NCBI RefSeq assembly: GCF_023065955.2
Contig: NW_026622986.1
Span: forward strand, 16,269,848 to 16,333,847
Direction of reading: 5' to 3'
Length of the DNA: 64,000 nt
From: Ursus arctos
Taxonomy: Eukaryota > Chordata > Mammalia > Carnivora > Ursidae
Position numbers and translations under genes: made by a program. How positions within the stretch are numbered: position 1 is the stretch's first letter; the number at the start of each line of letters is the position of its first letter. The notes below the pieces were generated by a model. The model did no database searches, was not told where the DNA came from, and saw nothing but the letters and a program-made list of their open reading frames with translations. Shown here piece by piece: positions 23,431-33,059 of the stretch.

Positions 23431-24140
23431 AAAATCGTCTCTAGTTTTCTTAATAACCTGAATTAAAGTAAAAGTTCAGAGCCAGATAAGCAAGCTGATA
23501 GTTGTTTATACAGTTTGTATATGTTTATTAATTTATTCTAATTTTTATTTAGTCACATTTTGTTTATCTGTAATGAGGGTGAAAGACAGGAAAATAAATT
23601 CCCATGAAGCTTCATTTCTGAAATAAGTCCAGGTAGTTTTGGCAGTCGGTGACAGAGTATTAAGGGTTGCATTCTGAGGCTGATGAAAGCATCCTGGAGG
23701 AACAAGACCCTGGAGACATCTGCCTCTTGCAAGGAACTGGGTTTGGTTGCCCAGCTGAGGGCATTGCTACTGCCTGTCGCTCTGAGTCAAAGCTCACTGA
23801 GCTTATCTCCCCCATATGCACCGAACTACAGAGAGAAGGTGCTGACCCATTAACATAAATGTTCAGTTAACTTGATACTTATTGAGATTCCAGAACCAGA
23901 GCATAGTCCCTTGTGAGTTTAGATGCTGTGGATTTATCCACTGAAACTCAATTTCCTCTGAAATATTAAGAAAATAAAAGTTCCATGCTCATCAACTTGA
24001 AGACCATGAATCATGACGGCCACACCACAGGCCACTGGGAACTTCAGTGGTCCACTAGTCTTCCACAGCTGATCTCCCTGCCTCCTTTGACAATTCATAA
24101 AAATTCTAGTGTTATAGAGTGATGAAGAGCACCCTCAACT
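23431..24140. other. Intron 2 sequence, nothing seen
   Basis: Frame 23667-23858 has no splice or family support. No repeat recognised. Confidence 0.55.
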
Positions 24141-24149
24141 ACATCATTC

Positions 24150-24362
24150 TTTTACTAATGCCAAGGACTGTTCCAAGCATCTTATATTTATCTAACCTTG
24201 CCTCACTGCTGTGAGTAGATATGAAGTGGATATCAATTCATCCTCACTGGAGTATACAGAGGTTGGGAACTTTGCCCCAGATCATAAACGGTGGATGATG
24301 GAGTAAGGATTCAGTCTCTGGAAGTATAACTCGGAGCCTATATTCTTTGTCACTGAATATCT
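24150..24362 (-). repeat. Probable MIR relic
   Basis: Resembles antisense MIR: GACTGTTCCAAGCATCTTAT, then TGGGAACTTTGCCCCAGATC, GGATTCAGTCTCTGG and CTCGGAGCCTATATTCTTTG. Match is loose. Confidence 0.6.
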
Positions 24363-24369
24363 TGCCTTG

Positions 24370-25100
24370 TATTAAATATTGCTACTAAGGTCGTTTGCTA
24401 GTAACTCTCTTATGCAATCACTCCACAGAAAGTTTGCCTTTTATTTCAACCACCACAAACAAGCTTTCAGCCAGACATGGAAAAGATGTGGGGAGGGAGA
24501 ATATAGTTACATGGCCCGTTCAAGCTGGATCCTCCCCACATCTAAGCATCTTCTTAGCTAGTGGTCACTTTGATGAGAAGGAATGGAGGTCAATAAACCA
24601 TATAGGCACATATTAAGTGTATGTTTTCACAATGAGAAAATTAGAAAAGGCAAAAGGAGCTTCTTGTTTTAACTGAACATTCTTCTTTCTGTCCCCATTA
24701 CCCATTTTAAATAGTAGATGAAAGACTCATAAAAGACTAATAAAAATACAAACCTTTGGAAATAATGTTTTTAGGAACTCCATCAGGAAGTTGTTATTAG
24801 TTGACACGGAAAGTTTATTTTCTTAAGCAGTTATATATCCATGTTTTAAATTTGGTTTTCCTTTAAAATTTGTACAAGAAAACTTTTGTAGACTTTAAAA
24901 GGTACACCTTGGAAAAAATTCCAAGTTCAGATAGCTTAAACTGTGGCATACTGTTTTGAAGTATTTGAATTTACAAGATAGAAAGTGGTTACATACTTTC
25001 ACCCTAATCTATCGGCTTTATTAACACAAAGTCAGAGTAGGGGAAGGATGGAAGGATCTTGAGGAAAGGCAATAGCCAAGGACCACATGGTAACTGTAAC
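24370..25100. other. Intron 2 sequence, nothing seen
   Basis: No exon or recognisable repeat. Confidence 0.55.
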
Positions 25101-25105
25101 ATGTC

Positions 25106-25532
25106 TTTTTTTTTTTTTTTTTGGTCTCACTCTATTTTTTTAAAATATAATTAACAGTGTTATATTAGTTTCAGGTCTACAATATAATGATTAAACAATT
25201 CTATAAATTTCTCAGTGCTCATCAAGATAAATGTACTCTTTAATCCCCTTTATCTCATCCACTCCCACCTACCTCCCCTCTGGCAACCACCAATTTGTTC
25301 TCCGAATTTAAAGTCTGTTTTTTTTTTGTTTGTCTCTTGTTTTGCTTTGTTCATTTGGTTCTTTTCTTATATTCCATGTATGACTGAAGTCATTAGGTAT
25401 TTGTCTTTCTTTGTCTGACTTACTTCACTTAGCATTATACCCTCTAGGTCCTTGCATGTTGTTGCAATCAGCAAGATCACATTCCTTTTATAGCTGAGTA
25501 ATATTCCATTGCATATATATATGCAATGGAAT

Positions 25533-25588
<56 letters not shown>

Positions 25589-26140
25589 TCTTCTCTATCC
25601 ATTCATCTATGGAGAGATTCTATGGAGAGATACTTGATGCAATCCCTATCAAAATACCAGCAACATTTTTCACAGAACTAAAACAAATAATACTAAAATG
25701 TGTATGGAACCACAAAATATCTCAAACAGCCAAAGCAATCTTGAGAAAGAAGAACAAAGCTGCAGTTATAACAATCCCAGATTTCAAGATGTACTACAGC
25801 TTTGTAGTCATCAAAACAGTATGGTACTGGCACAAAAATAAGACACATAGATCAATGGAACAGATAAGAGCCCAGAAATAAACCCATGCTTCTATGGTCA
25901 ATTACTCTTCATCATAGCAGGCAAGAATACACATGGGGAAAAGGCAGTCTCTTCAACAAATGGTGCAGGGAAAACTGGACAGCTACATGGAAAAGAATGA
26001 AACTGGACTACTTTCTTACACCATACACAAAAATAAACTCAAGTGGATTAAAGACCTAAATATGAGACCTGAAACCATAAAACTCCCAGAAGAAAACACA
26101 GGCAGTAATTTCTTTGACATTGGCTATTACACACGCTTTG
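25106..26140 (-). mobile_element. 5'-inverted (twin-primed) L1
   Basis: A T17 run (25106-25122) is followed by antisense L1 3' UTR and ORF2 end (AGCTGAGTAATATTCCATTGC, 25492-25512). A (TA)n run follows, and then ORF2 in the opposite orientation, on the + strand. The + segment (25629-26140) reads like ORF2: [50 protein letters not shown] and [12 protein letters not shown] 3' segment next to the A tail with an inverted upstream segment is the known product of twin priming. No intact ORF remains. Confidence 0.8.
25539..25585. repeat. (TA)n microsatellite
   Basis: About 23 TA units at the inversion junction of the L1, directly after ATGCAATGGAATATTTTTTA. Confidence 0.95.
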
Positions 26141-26411
26141 GCTGTCCCTAAATCTACTGTGAACTGAGGAAACAAGACCTAGATGTCTGGTAACGCTAGG
26201 ATTAAAACTGTTTTTCAAGTCGTTGACTGTGCCCTGCAAGGACTAGAGTACAGAGGACAATGCAAGCAAGGCATTGCAAAATTACAGAAAGTGTATTAGG
26301 CAAATATATCTATTGTTTAATAGTCTAATTTTAATCAGACAGTGTTTGTCGGCAAGTACTGTGTTCATTAGTCCACTTTTCAGTAATAAGACGTCAATAA
26401 TGCTATTGTGT

Positions 26412-26515
26412 GGGGCACCTGACTGGCCCAGTCAGTGGAGCGTGCAACTCTTGATCTTGGGGTTGTGAGCTTGAGCCTCACGTTGGGTGTAGAGATTACT
26501 TAAAAATAAAATCTT
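26412..26515 (+). mobile_element. Short-form carnivore SINE
   Basis: GGGGCACCTGACTGGCCCAG head, CTCTTGATCTTGGGGTTGTG, then CGTTGGGTGTAGAGATTACT and TTAAAAATAAAATC. It lacks the long CT-rich body. A second SINE begins directly at its tail. Confidence 0.93.
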
Positions 26516-26692
26516 GGGACACCTAGATGGCTCAGTTGGTTAAGTGTCCGACTCTTGATTTGGGCTCAGGTCATGAACTCAGGGTCCTGAGATGGAGCCC
26601 CTGTCAGGCTCCGCACTTAGCAGGGAGTCTGCTTGAGATTCTTTCCCTTCCCCCTCTGCCCTCCCTCTGCGTGCTCGCCCTCTCTTTCCCCT
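26516..26692 (+). mobile_element. Carnivore SINEC inserted in a SINE tail
   Basis: GGGACACCTAGATGGCTCAG head and a full CT-rich body. It starts at the tail of the previous SINE. Instead of a plain A tail it runs into a TAGG/TAGA repeat. Confidence 0.93.
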
Positions 26693-26716
26693 TAGATAGA
26701 TAGGTAGGTAGGTAGG

Positions 26717-26747
<31 letters not shown>

Positions 26748-26750
26748 ATA
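26693..26750. repeat. (TAGG)n(TAGA)n microsatellite
   Basis: TAGGTAGGTAGG followed by TAGA units, then AAATAATAAAAAG. It has grown from the SINE tail. Confidence 0.95.
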
Positions 26751-26972
26751 ATAAAAAGTGGTAATGCAAACTTGGAATGCAATGAAAAAAACAAGAGAAT
26801 TTGGAATGTTTTAGGAGTATGTCCAAAGGGAGAGCAACTAGAACGATGAAAATGCATCATGAACCACAATGACCCTCTATCTCTACAAAGCCTTCCTAGA
26901 CCTGGGCAGACAGATGCTTCCGCAGTCTTTTCTCCCAACTTACTGAAGGATCATACATAAGAAGTTACATAG

Positions 26973-26974
<2 letters not shown>

Positions 26975-27030
<56 letters not shown>

Positions 27031-27031
27031 G
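26975..27031. repeat. (GT)n(GA)n compound microsatellite
   Basis: About 17 GT units directly followed by about 11 GA units. Likely length-variable. Confidence 0.97.
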
Positions 27032-27044
27032 TCTAAAGGAGTCC

Positions 27045-27305
27045 CATAATAATAGGTTTATTTACTAGTGTTAACTATTTGCCAGGTACTGAAAACTTGG
27101 TGTGCTTTATTTCATTTTCATTCCTACAATGGCCAAAATGAATTGGACATTACAATTTGCATTGAAGAAATTTTTTTTAAAACTGAAATAACTCAGCTGC
27201 ATTTAGCAACTAGGCCAAATAACACAGTTCATGAGAGGCAGCGTTGGGACGTGGGTCAGATTTGTAACCACAAAGCTCCAGTGCTGTTGAGAAGGTCCTG
27301 CACTA
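27045..27305 (-). repeat. Probable MIR relic
   Basis: Loose antisense MIR pattern: ACTATTTGCCAGGTACTGAA, TTCATTTTCATTCCTAC, AACTGAAATAACTCAGC, AGGCAGCGTTGGGACG and CACAAAGCTCCAGTGC. Confidence 0.55.
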
Positions 27306-27629
27306 AGCTCAGCTTCCCTCAAACTATAAAATCCTGACAGTCTACTGACTGACTATAAGCATTTTTTATTCACATTTTATTTGAAGAAAATTACACCAAA
27401 TGTCTGTTTCAAAATAAGTTTCTAAACTGAAAGCTGTCCAAGTTCATTTTCTATTTTTAACACAATCTTTTGGTAAGTCGTAAACTTTAAAGAAGTAAGA
27501 TAAAACCATGCTTTTAAAAGAGAGACAGGGTTTTGTGTTGTAGGCAATGCGTTACTCAAATATTTGGAATAGAAAAGGAGGATGAACCCACACTTTTCTC
27601 CGCATAAAACTGGAAAATACAAGACTTCT

Positions 27630-27828
27630 TTTTTTTTTTTAATATTTTATTTATTTATTCAACAGAGATAGAGACAGCCAGCGAGAGAGGGAACACAAGC
27701 AGGGGGAGTGAGAGAGGAAGAAGCAGGCTCATAGCAGAGGAGCCTAATGTGGGGCTCGATCCCAGAACACTGGGATCACACCCTGAGCCGAAGGCAGACG
27801 CTTAACCCCTGTGCCACCCAGGCGCCCC
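27630..27828 (-). mobile_element. Young carnivore SINEC, bear/pinniped-type
   Basis: Reverse orientation: T tail, TATTTTATTTATTTATTC, GAGACAGCCAGCGAGAGAGG, head ending in GTGCCACCCAGGCGCCCC. Flanked by a perfect 19-bp duplication TGGAAAATACAAGACTTCT (27611-27629 and 27829-27847). It lies in ARMC3 intron 2, about 440 bp past the exon 2 donor, in the same orientation as the gene. Confidence 0.98.
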
Positions 27829-28269
27829 TGGAAAATACAAGACTTCTGATGTCCAAATGGTCGTCTGCAGACAACCTTATACACCTATCTAGCGGCTACG
27901 GCGTAAACTCTAGTTGTTCTTGAAAACTCACTTGGATTAACATTAATGAGAGACAGGCAAATATAAATTTAAAATATTTAAAAGAACAAACCAAAACTAT
28001 TTGTTCATTAGCTAGGCTTATAAACATGCCATCCACATACTGGAAAAGCTAATAATTACTCTCTAATTGTGCTAATTATGTAATGACAACATTGTAAATG
28101 TTTGTTTATATAATGTTAGATTTCTCTAACTAATCTTATCATTAGTCAGACTTTGGACTTCTGCCACTGTGTACTCATGTATATACGGGTATGTGCCAAA
28201 CTGTTTGAACAATTTATTTTTAAAACTGGTTGTTAATGTGCTACTATAATATTCAAATCAGAAACTTAC

Positions 28270-28318
28270 CACATCCTTAGGAGGTGGTTCTGCTTCCTTC
28301 TTTATCTTTTTACCCATT
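28270..28318 (-). CDS. ARMC3: ARMC3 exon 2 with start codon
   Basis: The exon is 49 nt. It opens with a single base (A), then the ATG at 28317-28315, and encodes MGKKIKKEAEPPPKDV. The acceptor is TTGCATCTTTTTCCAG and the donor is GATGTG|GTAAGT (GT at 28269-28268). The translation start is therefore the second base of the exon, so the 5' UTR comes almost wholly from exon 1. The N-terminus is Lys-rich and then Pro-rich and probably unstructured before the first ARM helix. It is far too short to appear as an open frame and was found by looking for the basic N-terminus that must precede FDPLTIESKK. The 16 codons end in phase 0, matching exon 3. Confidence 0.95.
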
Positions 28319-28359
28319 CTGGAAAAAGATGCAATAAACAGTTAAAAGTGTCATTTGTA

Positions 28360-28452
28360 GGGGTGCCTGGGCAGGTCAGTCGATTAAGCATCTGACTCTT
28401 GATCTCAGCTCAGGTCTTGATCTCAGGGTTGTGAGTTCAGGCCCCATGTTAC
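28360..28452 (+). mobile_element. Truncated carnivore SINE next to exon 2
   Basis: GGGGTGCCTGGGCAGGTCAG through CTCAGGTCTTGATCTCAGGG and GTGAGTTCAGGCCCCATGTT, without CT-rich body or A tail. It starts 42 bp above the exon 2 acceptor edge, in antisense to ARMC3, so it lies in or near the branch-point region. Confidence 0.88.
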
Positions 28453-28464
28453 CTACGCCCTTAG

Positions 28465-30480
28465 AAGGAGACTTATTTTCTCATTTTAATTTTACCTGAA
28501 AAGAGACTATGCAATACATGTAAAAATTATTGTACATGTACAAATATGTTACCCACATTCAACTCTACCTATTTCAAATCTACAATTTTTAAGGAACTTA
28601 TTGATAAGTTTGTTGAGCATTAGTCCTGGCTGCCAGTTTGTAAGGAAGAGAATACATCAGTGATATCATTTTTACTTACATAACAGGAAACAGTTTACCA
28701 TGCTTACAGCTCATTTATGGAGGGTTTGGGAGACTAAATCCAAGTTACTTTTGTGATCTGCAAGAATGTTTTGCCACAAAGGGATGGATTTTTGTCTGCT
28801 TTCTCACATTGGTCTATCCCAACAGTGTCTGGTATATAACAGGCATCTGATATTTATAAAAATCATTAACTGTTTTTCCTGGGAGTATGGTTTTATGAAT
28901 GATACCCAAGACATACCCCTCCAAACGAACATTTGTGTCATTTTCTCAGATAACCAAAAGTTTTTCTAATATAATCCATAGCTCAATTTAAAAAAGTAAT
29001 TGAGAACCTGAAGAGATGTATTCTGGGGAAATTGGGGTTACTGCTTGCAAGACCCTCTTCCACCTGCCCTTGTATGTCCATGTCTGTGCAGGAAAAATGT
29101 CAGAGCATTGGTACTCATAGTTGATACACCACAGAGGAGTAACTCCATCTGGGTACAGAGAACTTACCAAGATGCTGCTGACTGTTAGAATAACCCCAGA
29201 AATCTTTTGAATTTTCCCCAATGAGAGTTTGTGGGGCTATGGTTGGCATTTGCACAATCTCAGATGATATAAACTAGTCTCGAGGAAATTACTATAGTTT
29301 CCAGAGAAATTCTGGGAAGTCGAAAATCCTTGGAGAGAATCTACACTGTCAGAGTTAGTTCAGATAGTCTGTCAAGGCACAAATGCAACTCCTAGCATTA
29401 GAAACACTGACCAGAATTTATCATATATTTTAAAAAGCCACATGTTCATAGAAACTCATAGGGAGTTCTGAAAGACATCCAGGTCCCTAAGTTCAGGTCA
29501 CATAAATTTCATGATCTTTGAAGGTCTGGGCAAGTTTACGCTGTGACACACTAACCTCACATTATATCCAATATATTAAACATTAAAATGTACCCACATT
29601 TTCCATTAAATACAATTTTCATCATAAAAAGTTTTGAAATTAAGCATTTGAAATTATTCAGCAGTTTGTGCACCTGGAAATTCTTACAAAATGAGAAAAA
29701 TTGTTTTCAAATGTAACTGAATATTAATAAAAAACTTTTAACATTAATTTTTCAATTTTCTTTTCATATTTTAGAGGTAATTTTTTTTCAAAATTCAAAC
29801 ATCTTTCATAGATGTTTAAAAAGCACAAAGACCCTAGACTTTGTGTCTATAATATTCCAAGCAGATGCACAGAAATTATTCTGGACAAATGAAAATCTAT
29901 CCCACGATTAACCTCTAGGAAAAGAAACTGCATAGCTCTTTGCAACCAATTCCAAAATACGGCAGACTTTGATTTACATAAGAACTGCTTGTGAATAATG
30001 TTTGAGAAGGAACTGAATTACACCCACACAAAATTACTGTGGATCATCTGATTTTCACTTATGGAACTTATTTTTCCCATTCCAGGATAGTGGCTTTGAA
30101 TAACTGCATATTGAAGAGTACAGAGGTTGGAATAGCCTTAACACGGGAGTATAGCAATGGAGCTGTTCCCAGGCAATACCATGAAGTAGGAAGCATTTAA
30201 TTTGTGTTTTTATTGCCATATTGAGCATAATAGTGGGGGAGAAAGTGTACAACTGACAGAGAACCAGGACAATGAGCCTCAAGGATAACCCTAAGGTGTT
30301 TTTTTTTTAACTTTGTAAATCAACATTTCACTTAAAATCAACATGATATAACCAAATTACCTGTATTATTTTATTCTTAAAAAAATGTTTTCCTTTAAAG
30401 CTTGAGGTGTCAAATTAAGAAAATAAATCCCTTTGTTTGAAGCAAACCTGCTTTCCTCGACTATTTTACCACCTGCCCAT
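28465..30480. other. Intron 1 sequence, nothing seen
   Basis: AT-rich; no exon, RNA gene or firm repeat recognised. Open frames on either strand (28766-28969, 28988-29221, 30055-30282) have no coding support. Confidence 0.55.
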
Positions 30481-30484
30481 TGAT

Positions 30485-31060
30485 GATTTTTATTGTGCTA
30501 AAATAAACATACCATAACATTTACCATTTTAATCATATTTAAGTGCATAGCTCTGTGTCTACTGTCCACTTTAGAGGTAATACATTTCATTGCAGAAAAT
30601 TTAGAAAACAAGGAAGGGCACATGGGATAAAAAAAAATCACTCAGGAAAAAACTCAGGGATATCAGTCCTATTTCAATATAGTTCCTTTTTTGTGTGTTT
30701 TCTATAGTGATTTTACCATCCTACCTGGATTTCTAGCCCGTATTCTCAACTTCCCTTCCTGGAACCATTTTCCTACTATATTCTTATACTAACGGACAAA
30801 TTCATGAAAGCTCAGTCTCCATTTATTGCTCCAATCATCTCCAATGAATCAGTATTATGTCATTTAAAATAATACTGTAAAATCCACTATCTAGACCGTC
30901 GCCTATTGTTGAGCATTTGTTTCCAATTTCCTGTAATTATGGATAAGGCTGCAATGAACATTCTTAGACATAAAATGTTCATCCACATTCCGCAACTGCT
31001 TCTTTAAGATAAAGTAAAATAACTGGGTGAAAAGGCATGAACTTCACCGCATTGAGTACG
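30485..31060 (-). repeat. Possible old L1 3'-end fragments, antisense
   Basis: TTGTGCTAAAATAAACATACC, ACATTTACCATTTTAATC and TTAAGTGCATAGCTCTG match the antisense 3' end of old L1 elements. Later, GGATAAGGCTGCAATGAACATTC and ACTGGGTGAAAAGGCATGAA also look L1-like. The middle is unassigned. Confidence 0.55.
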
Positions 31061-31558
31061 AAAACAAATCTGCTTTATATGTGCACCTTCTCGATTATTA
31101 GAGAGGAGCCACATTTCCCCGCACAGATGTATCAATCATTTGTACTTCTTCGTGAACTTTCAGACTACATGACCTTAACTATTTGCCAATGAGGAGATAT
31201 TTTTTGAGAAAACCTGAAGGGGAGGAGGAAGGGTACAACAAGGGGGACTAGCATCTTGAGTTGGTGAGAGTCAAGTAACGGAATGTTAGACCCTCAGATC
31301 CCCTCTACGGGCCTCAGTTTTGTCACCTGTTAAATGGAAGGCGGCCGGGATGCTTAGGAAACCCACCCGACCCCCGTCTAATACTGAGGGCATGGGGCAG
31401 ACACCGACAACCTCTACAAGGTGTTCGTTCGTTCCCTCAGTTGCCCCAGATGTCCCCACCCGCGGGGCACCTTCTCCTTGCCCAAGTTCTGCTGGGACCT
31501 CGGCCCTGGACCTCTCCACACCGCAGGAGTAGCTGCGCAGCCGCACGCCTGCCTTTAC

Positions 31559-31645
31559 CTGCCAGGAGATCCCTCAGAGCCGCGGCTCCTCGGACCCGGA
31601 GAACTGCACCCGCCGCTGCCGGCGCGCGCCTCCTAGGCCACTGTT
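31559..31645 (-). other. ARMC3: Predicted ARMC3 noncoding exon 1
   Basis: Inside the CpG island the minus strand carries a good donor, CTGGCAG|GTAAAGG (GT at 31558-31557). Between it and the X-box there is no ATG, so initiation would wait for exon 2. The transcription start is not visible directly; 31645 is a rough limit placed just below the X-box. An exon here would leave a 3.2 kb intron 1. An alternative exon 1 elsewhere in the island cannot be excluded. Confidence 0.6.
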
Positions 31646-31652
31646 GTTCTGG

Positions 31653-31665
31653 GTTGCTAGGCGAC
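31653..31665. promoter_or_regulatory. RFX-type X-box motif
   Basis: GTTGCTAGGCGAC fits the X-box pattern RYYNYY-N-RRNRAC with no mismatch: GTTGCT, spacer A, GGCGAC. RFX factors bind this imperfect inverted repeat, usually close upstream of the start site of ciliary and flagellar genes. Here it lies about 95 bp above the predicted exon 1 donor, where a core promoter element would sit. The motif match is seen directly. Binding is inferred. Confidence 0.75.
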
Positions 31666-31760
31666 ACCGGGCCGCGCCTGCGCGCGCATAGGGGCGCGCG
31701 CCTCCGCCCAGGAAGCTCGCGCTAGGCAGCCCGAGGCGCTGATTGTCCCGCTTTAGAAAA

Positions 31761-32290
31761 GCCGTCCGTAGGGGAAGGGCTGAGGCGTCCTTTCCTCCCT
31801 GATTCCCAGTGCTTTGAGGCAGGATAGACGTGAGACTCCTCCTCTTCCTAGTCGTGGCAGGCGAGCCCAGGTGAAAACAGTAGATCAGCGGGCAGCGCAG
31901 CCTCAGCTTCTAGCCAGCGGCCTGGCTCTGGATTCACATGCTGAGATGCCATTGCTTCCTCCTGAACACAGGCCTCAGCCAGAATCCTGCGGATGACTTC
32001 CAAATCGCCACTCCCTGTCCGCACTCCACGAAGCCGCGGACCTGCAGGGCCGACACCCTGCATGCACTAGGGTGTCTGGTCTGCCCTCGCAGAACTTATC
32101 TTGTCTCTTCAAAATCTCCTCTTCCACCTTTCTTTCCTCTTTATGCCATTCTTCCCAATGACCCAGACCTTCATTTCCCTTCTTCGTCGTCCACCCTCCC
32201 CTCCAATCAGCAGTTAAGTCAACTGGCTCCCTTCATTTTGTCTCAGATCTATTCCCTCTCTTCAGTCCTTACTGTCGCCCCAATCCACGT
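31761..32290. other. Promoter-flanking intergenic sequence
   Basis: GC content falls away from the CpG island. No coding gene is seen on the + side. The 123-codon frame at 31938-32309 has low complexity and no recognisable domain. Confidence 0.55.
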
Positions 32291-32299
32291 CATCCTTTT

Positions 32300-32740
32300 T
32301 GGCTCCTGATGACTTTGGTTCCTCTCTCCTTCCTATTCATTCACCATACCAGAGACAGATCAGCCTTCCAGAAATTATTGTTTTAGACATGTCAGCCCGC
32401 TACTCAAACTTCAGTTGGCTTCCTAAAATAAAGTCTGAACTCGTTAGCCTGGTATTCAAAACTGCCTGCTCCATCCCTGTTCGATTTGTGCAGCCCACCA
32501 TTCTCCCACAACACCAGCCCCAGTCAAACTTAAACGGTTCCCCCAATTTTTCCATACTTTTCTCTTCTGGATTTTGCTCGCTGTCCCTTCATCATTTCAT
32601 CTATTCCACAAATATTTATTAAGCATCTACTATTTGCCAGGTCATGTGCAACTTGTGTAACTCCTGGAATATTCTTTCATTTCTACTTAAGCCCAGCTCA
32701 AATGCCGTCTTCATAAAATACTCTTTGATTGACTTTAGCA
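32300..32740 (+). repeat. L2 LINE 3' relic
   Basis: L2 marks: CTACTCAAACTTCAGTTGGC, TTCCTAAAATAAAGTCTGAACTC, TTCACAAATATTTATTAAGC-like phrase, and CCCAGCTCAAATGCCGTCTTC. The + frame 32299-32622 is this relic. It ends next to an A run (32741-32764). Confidence 0.75.
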
Positions 32741-33059
32741 AAAAAAAAAAAAAAAAAAAAAAAATCTCTCCCTCTCCTGAATTCTTCTCAGACTTTTAAA
32801 ACTCCATCGCTTGCCTGCTTCTGCTGGTCCCCCAGCCAGAAGAGTGTTAGATGTTTCTTACAGTTGCTTTTTTCACATCCCTTTAATAAATTACCTGATA
32901 AATAGCCTCATACATATTTAAGAATTATTTGTATTAAATTTTCTATCAAATAACTTGTAATTTCTGTCTCCTGATTGGACCTTGAGTAATACTCTCCTAG
33001 ATCTTCAGCCTCTCCCTCTCTTCCAGCCTTCTCCCCTTCAATATAGGAACACTGTGAAG

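Larger units (their letters stand above)
1..31645 (-). other. ARMC3: ARMC3 gene, 5' half (exons 1-6 and introns)
   Basis: Five coding exons on the minus strand join with matching phases into a 179-codon open frame. It reads from the basic start MGKKIKKEAEPPPKDV through SKKAATVVLMLNSPEEEI and ELGAVEPLTKLLTHEDK to IFEHGGLEPLIRLLASPDPD. I recognise this as the N-terminus of ARMC3, an armadillo-repeat protein that in mammals also carries a C-terminal EDR1-like region and is about 870 residues long. It is known as testis-enriched and is reported to be linked to sperm flagellum function. The helical ARM repeats suggest a protein-interaction scaffold. Intron sizes are about 3.2, 13.6, 7.5, 5.9 and 0.24 kb, and intron 6 runs off the window. 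No frameshift or stop breaks the coding exons, so the gene looks functional. The upper boundary is approximate because the transcription start was inferred. Confidence 0.95.
31540..31760. promoter_or_regulatory. CpG-island promoter of ARMC3
   Basis: This is the only stretch of the window dense in GC and CpG (runs such as GCGCGCGCC, GGCGCGCGCC and CCGCGGC) in an otherwise AT-rich region. It lies 3.2 kb upstream of the ATG exon, has a splice donor on the minus strand, and has no clear TATA box. That is the layout of a TATA-less CpG-island promoter. Such promoters often fire in both directions, and no coding gene is visible on the + side. Confidence 0.85.

Noticed and set aside
25501..25540. Palindrome around GCATATATATATGC as a regulatory hairpin
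   Set aside because: It lies at the L1 inversion joint next to (TA)n and is better explained by the insertion mechanism and repeat growth.
31938..32309. 123-codon + strand frame downstream of the CpG island
   Set aside because: Low-complexity Ser/Pro/Leu-rich translation with no domain, no splice partner and pyrimidine-rich composition. It looks like chance openness of CT-rich DNA.
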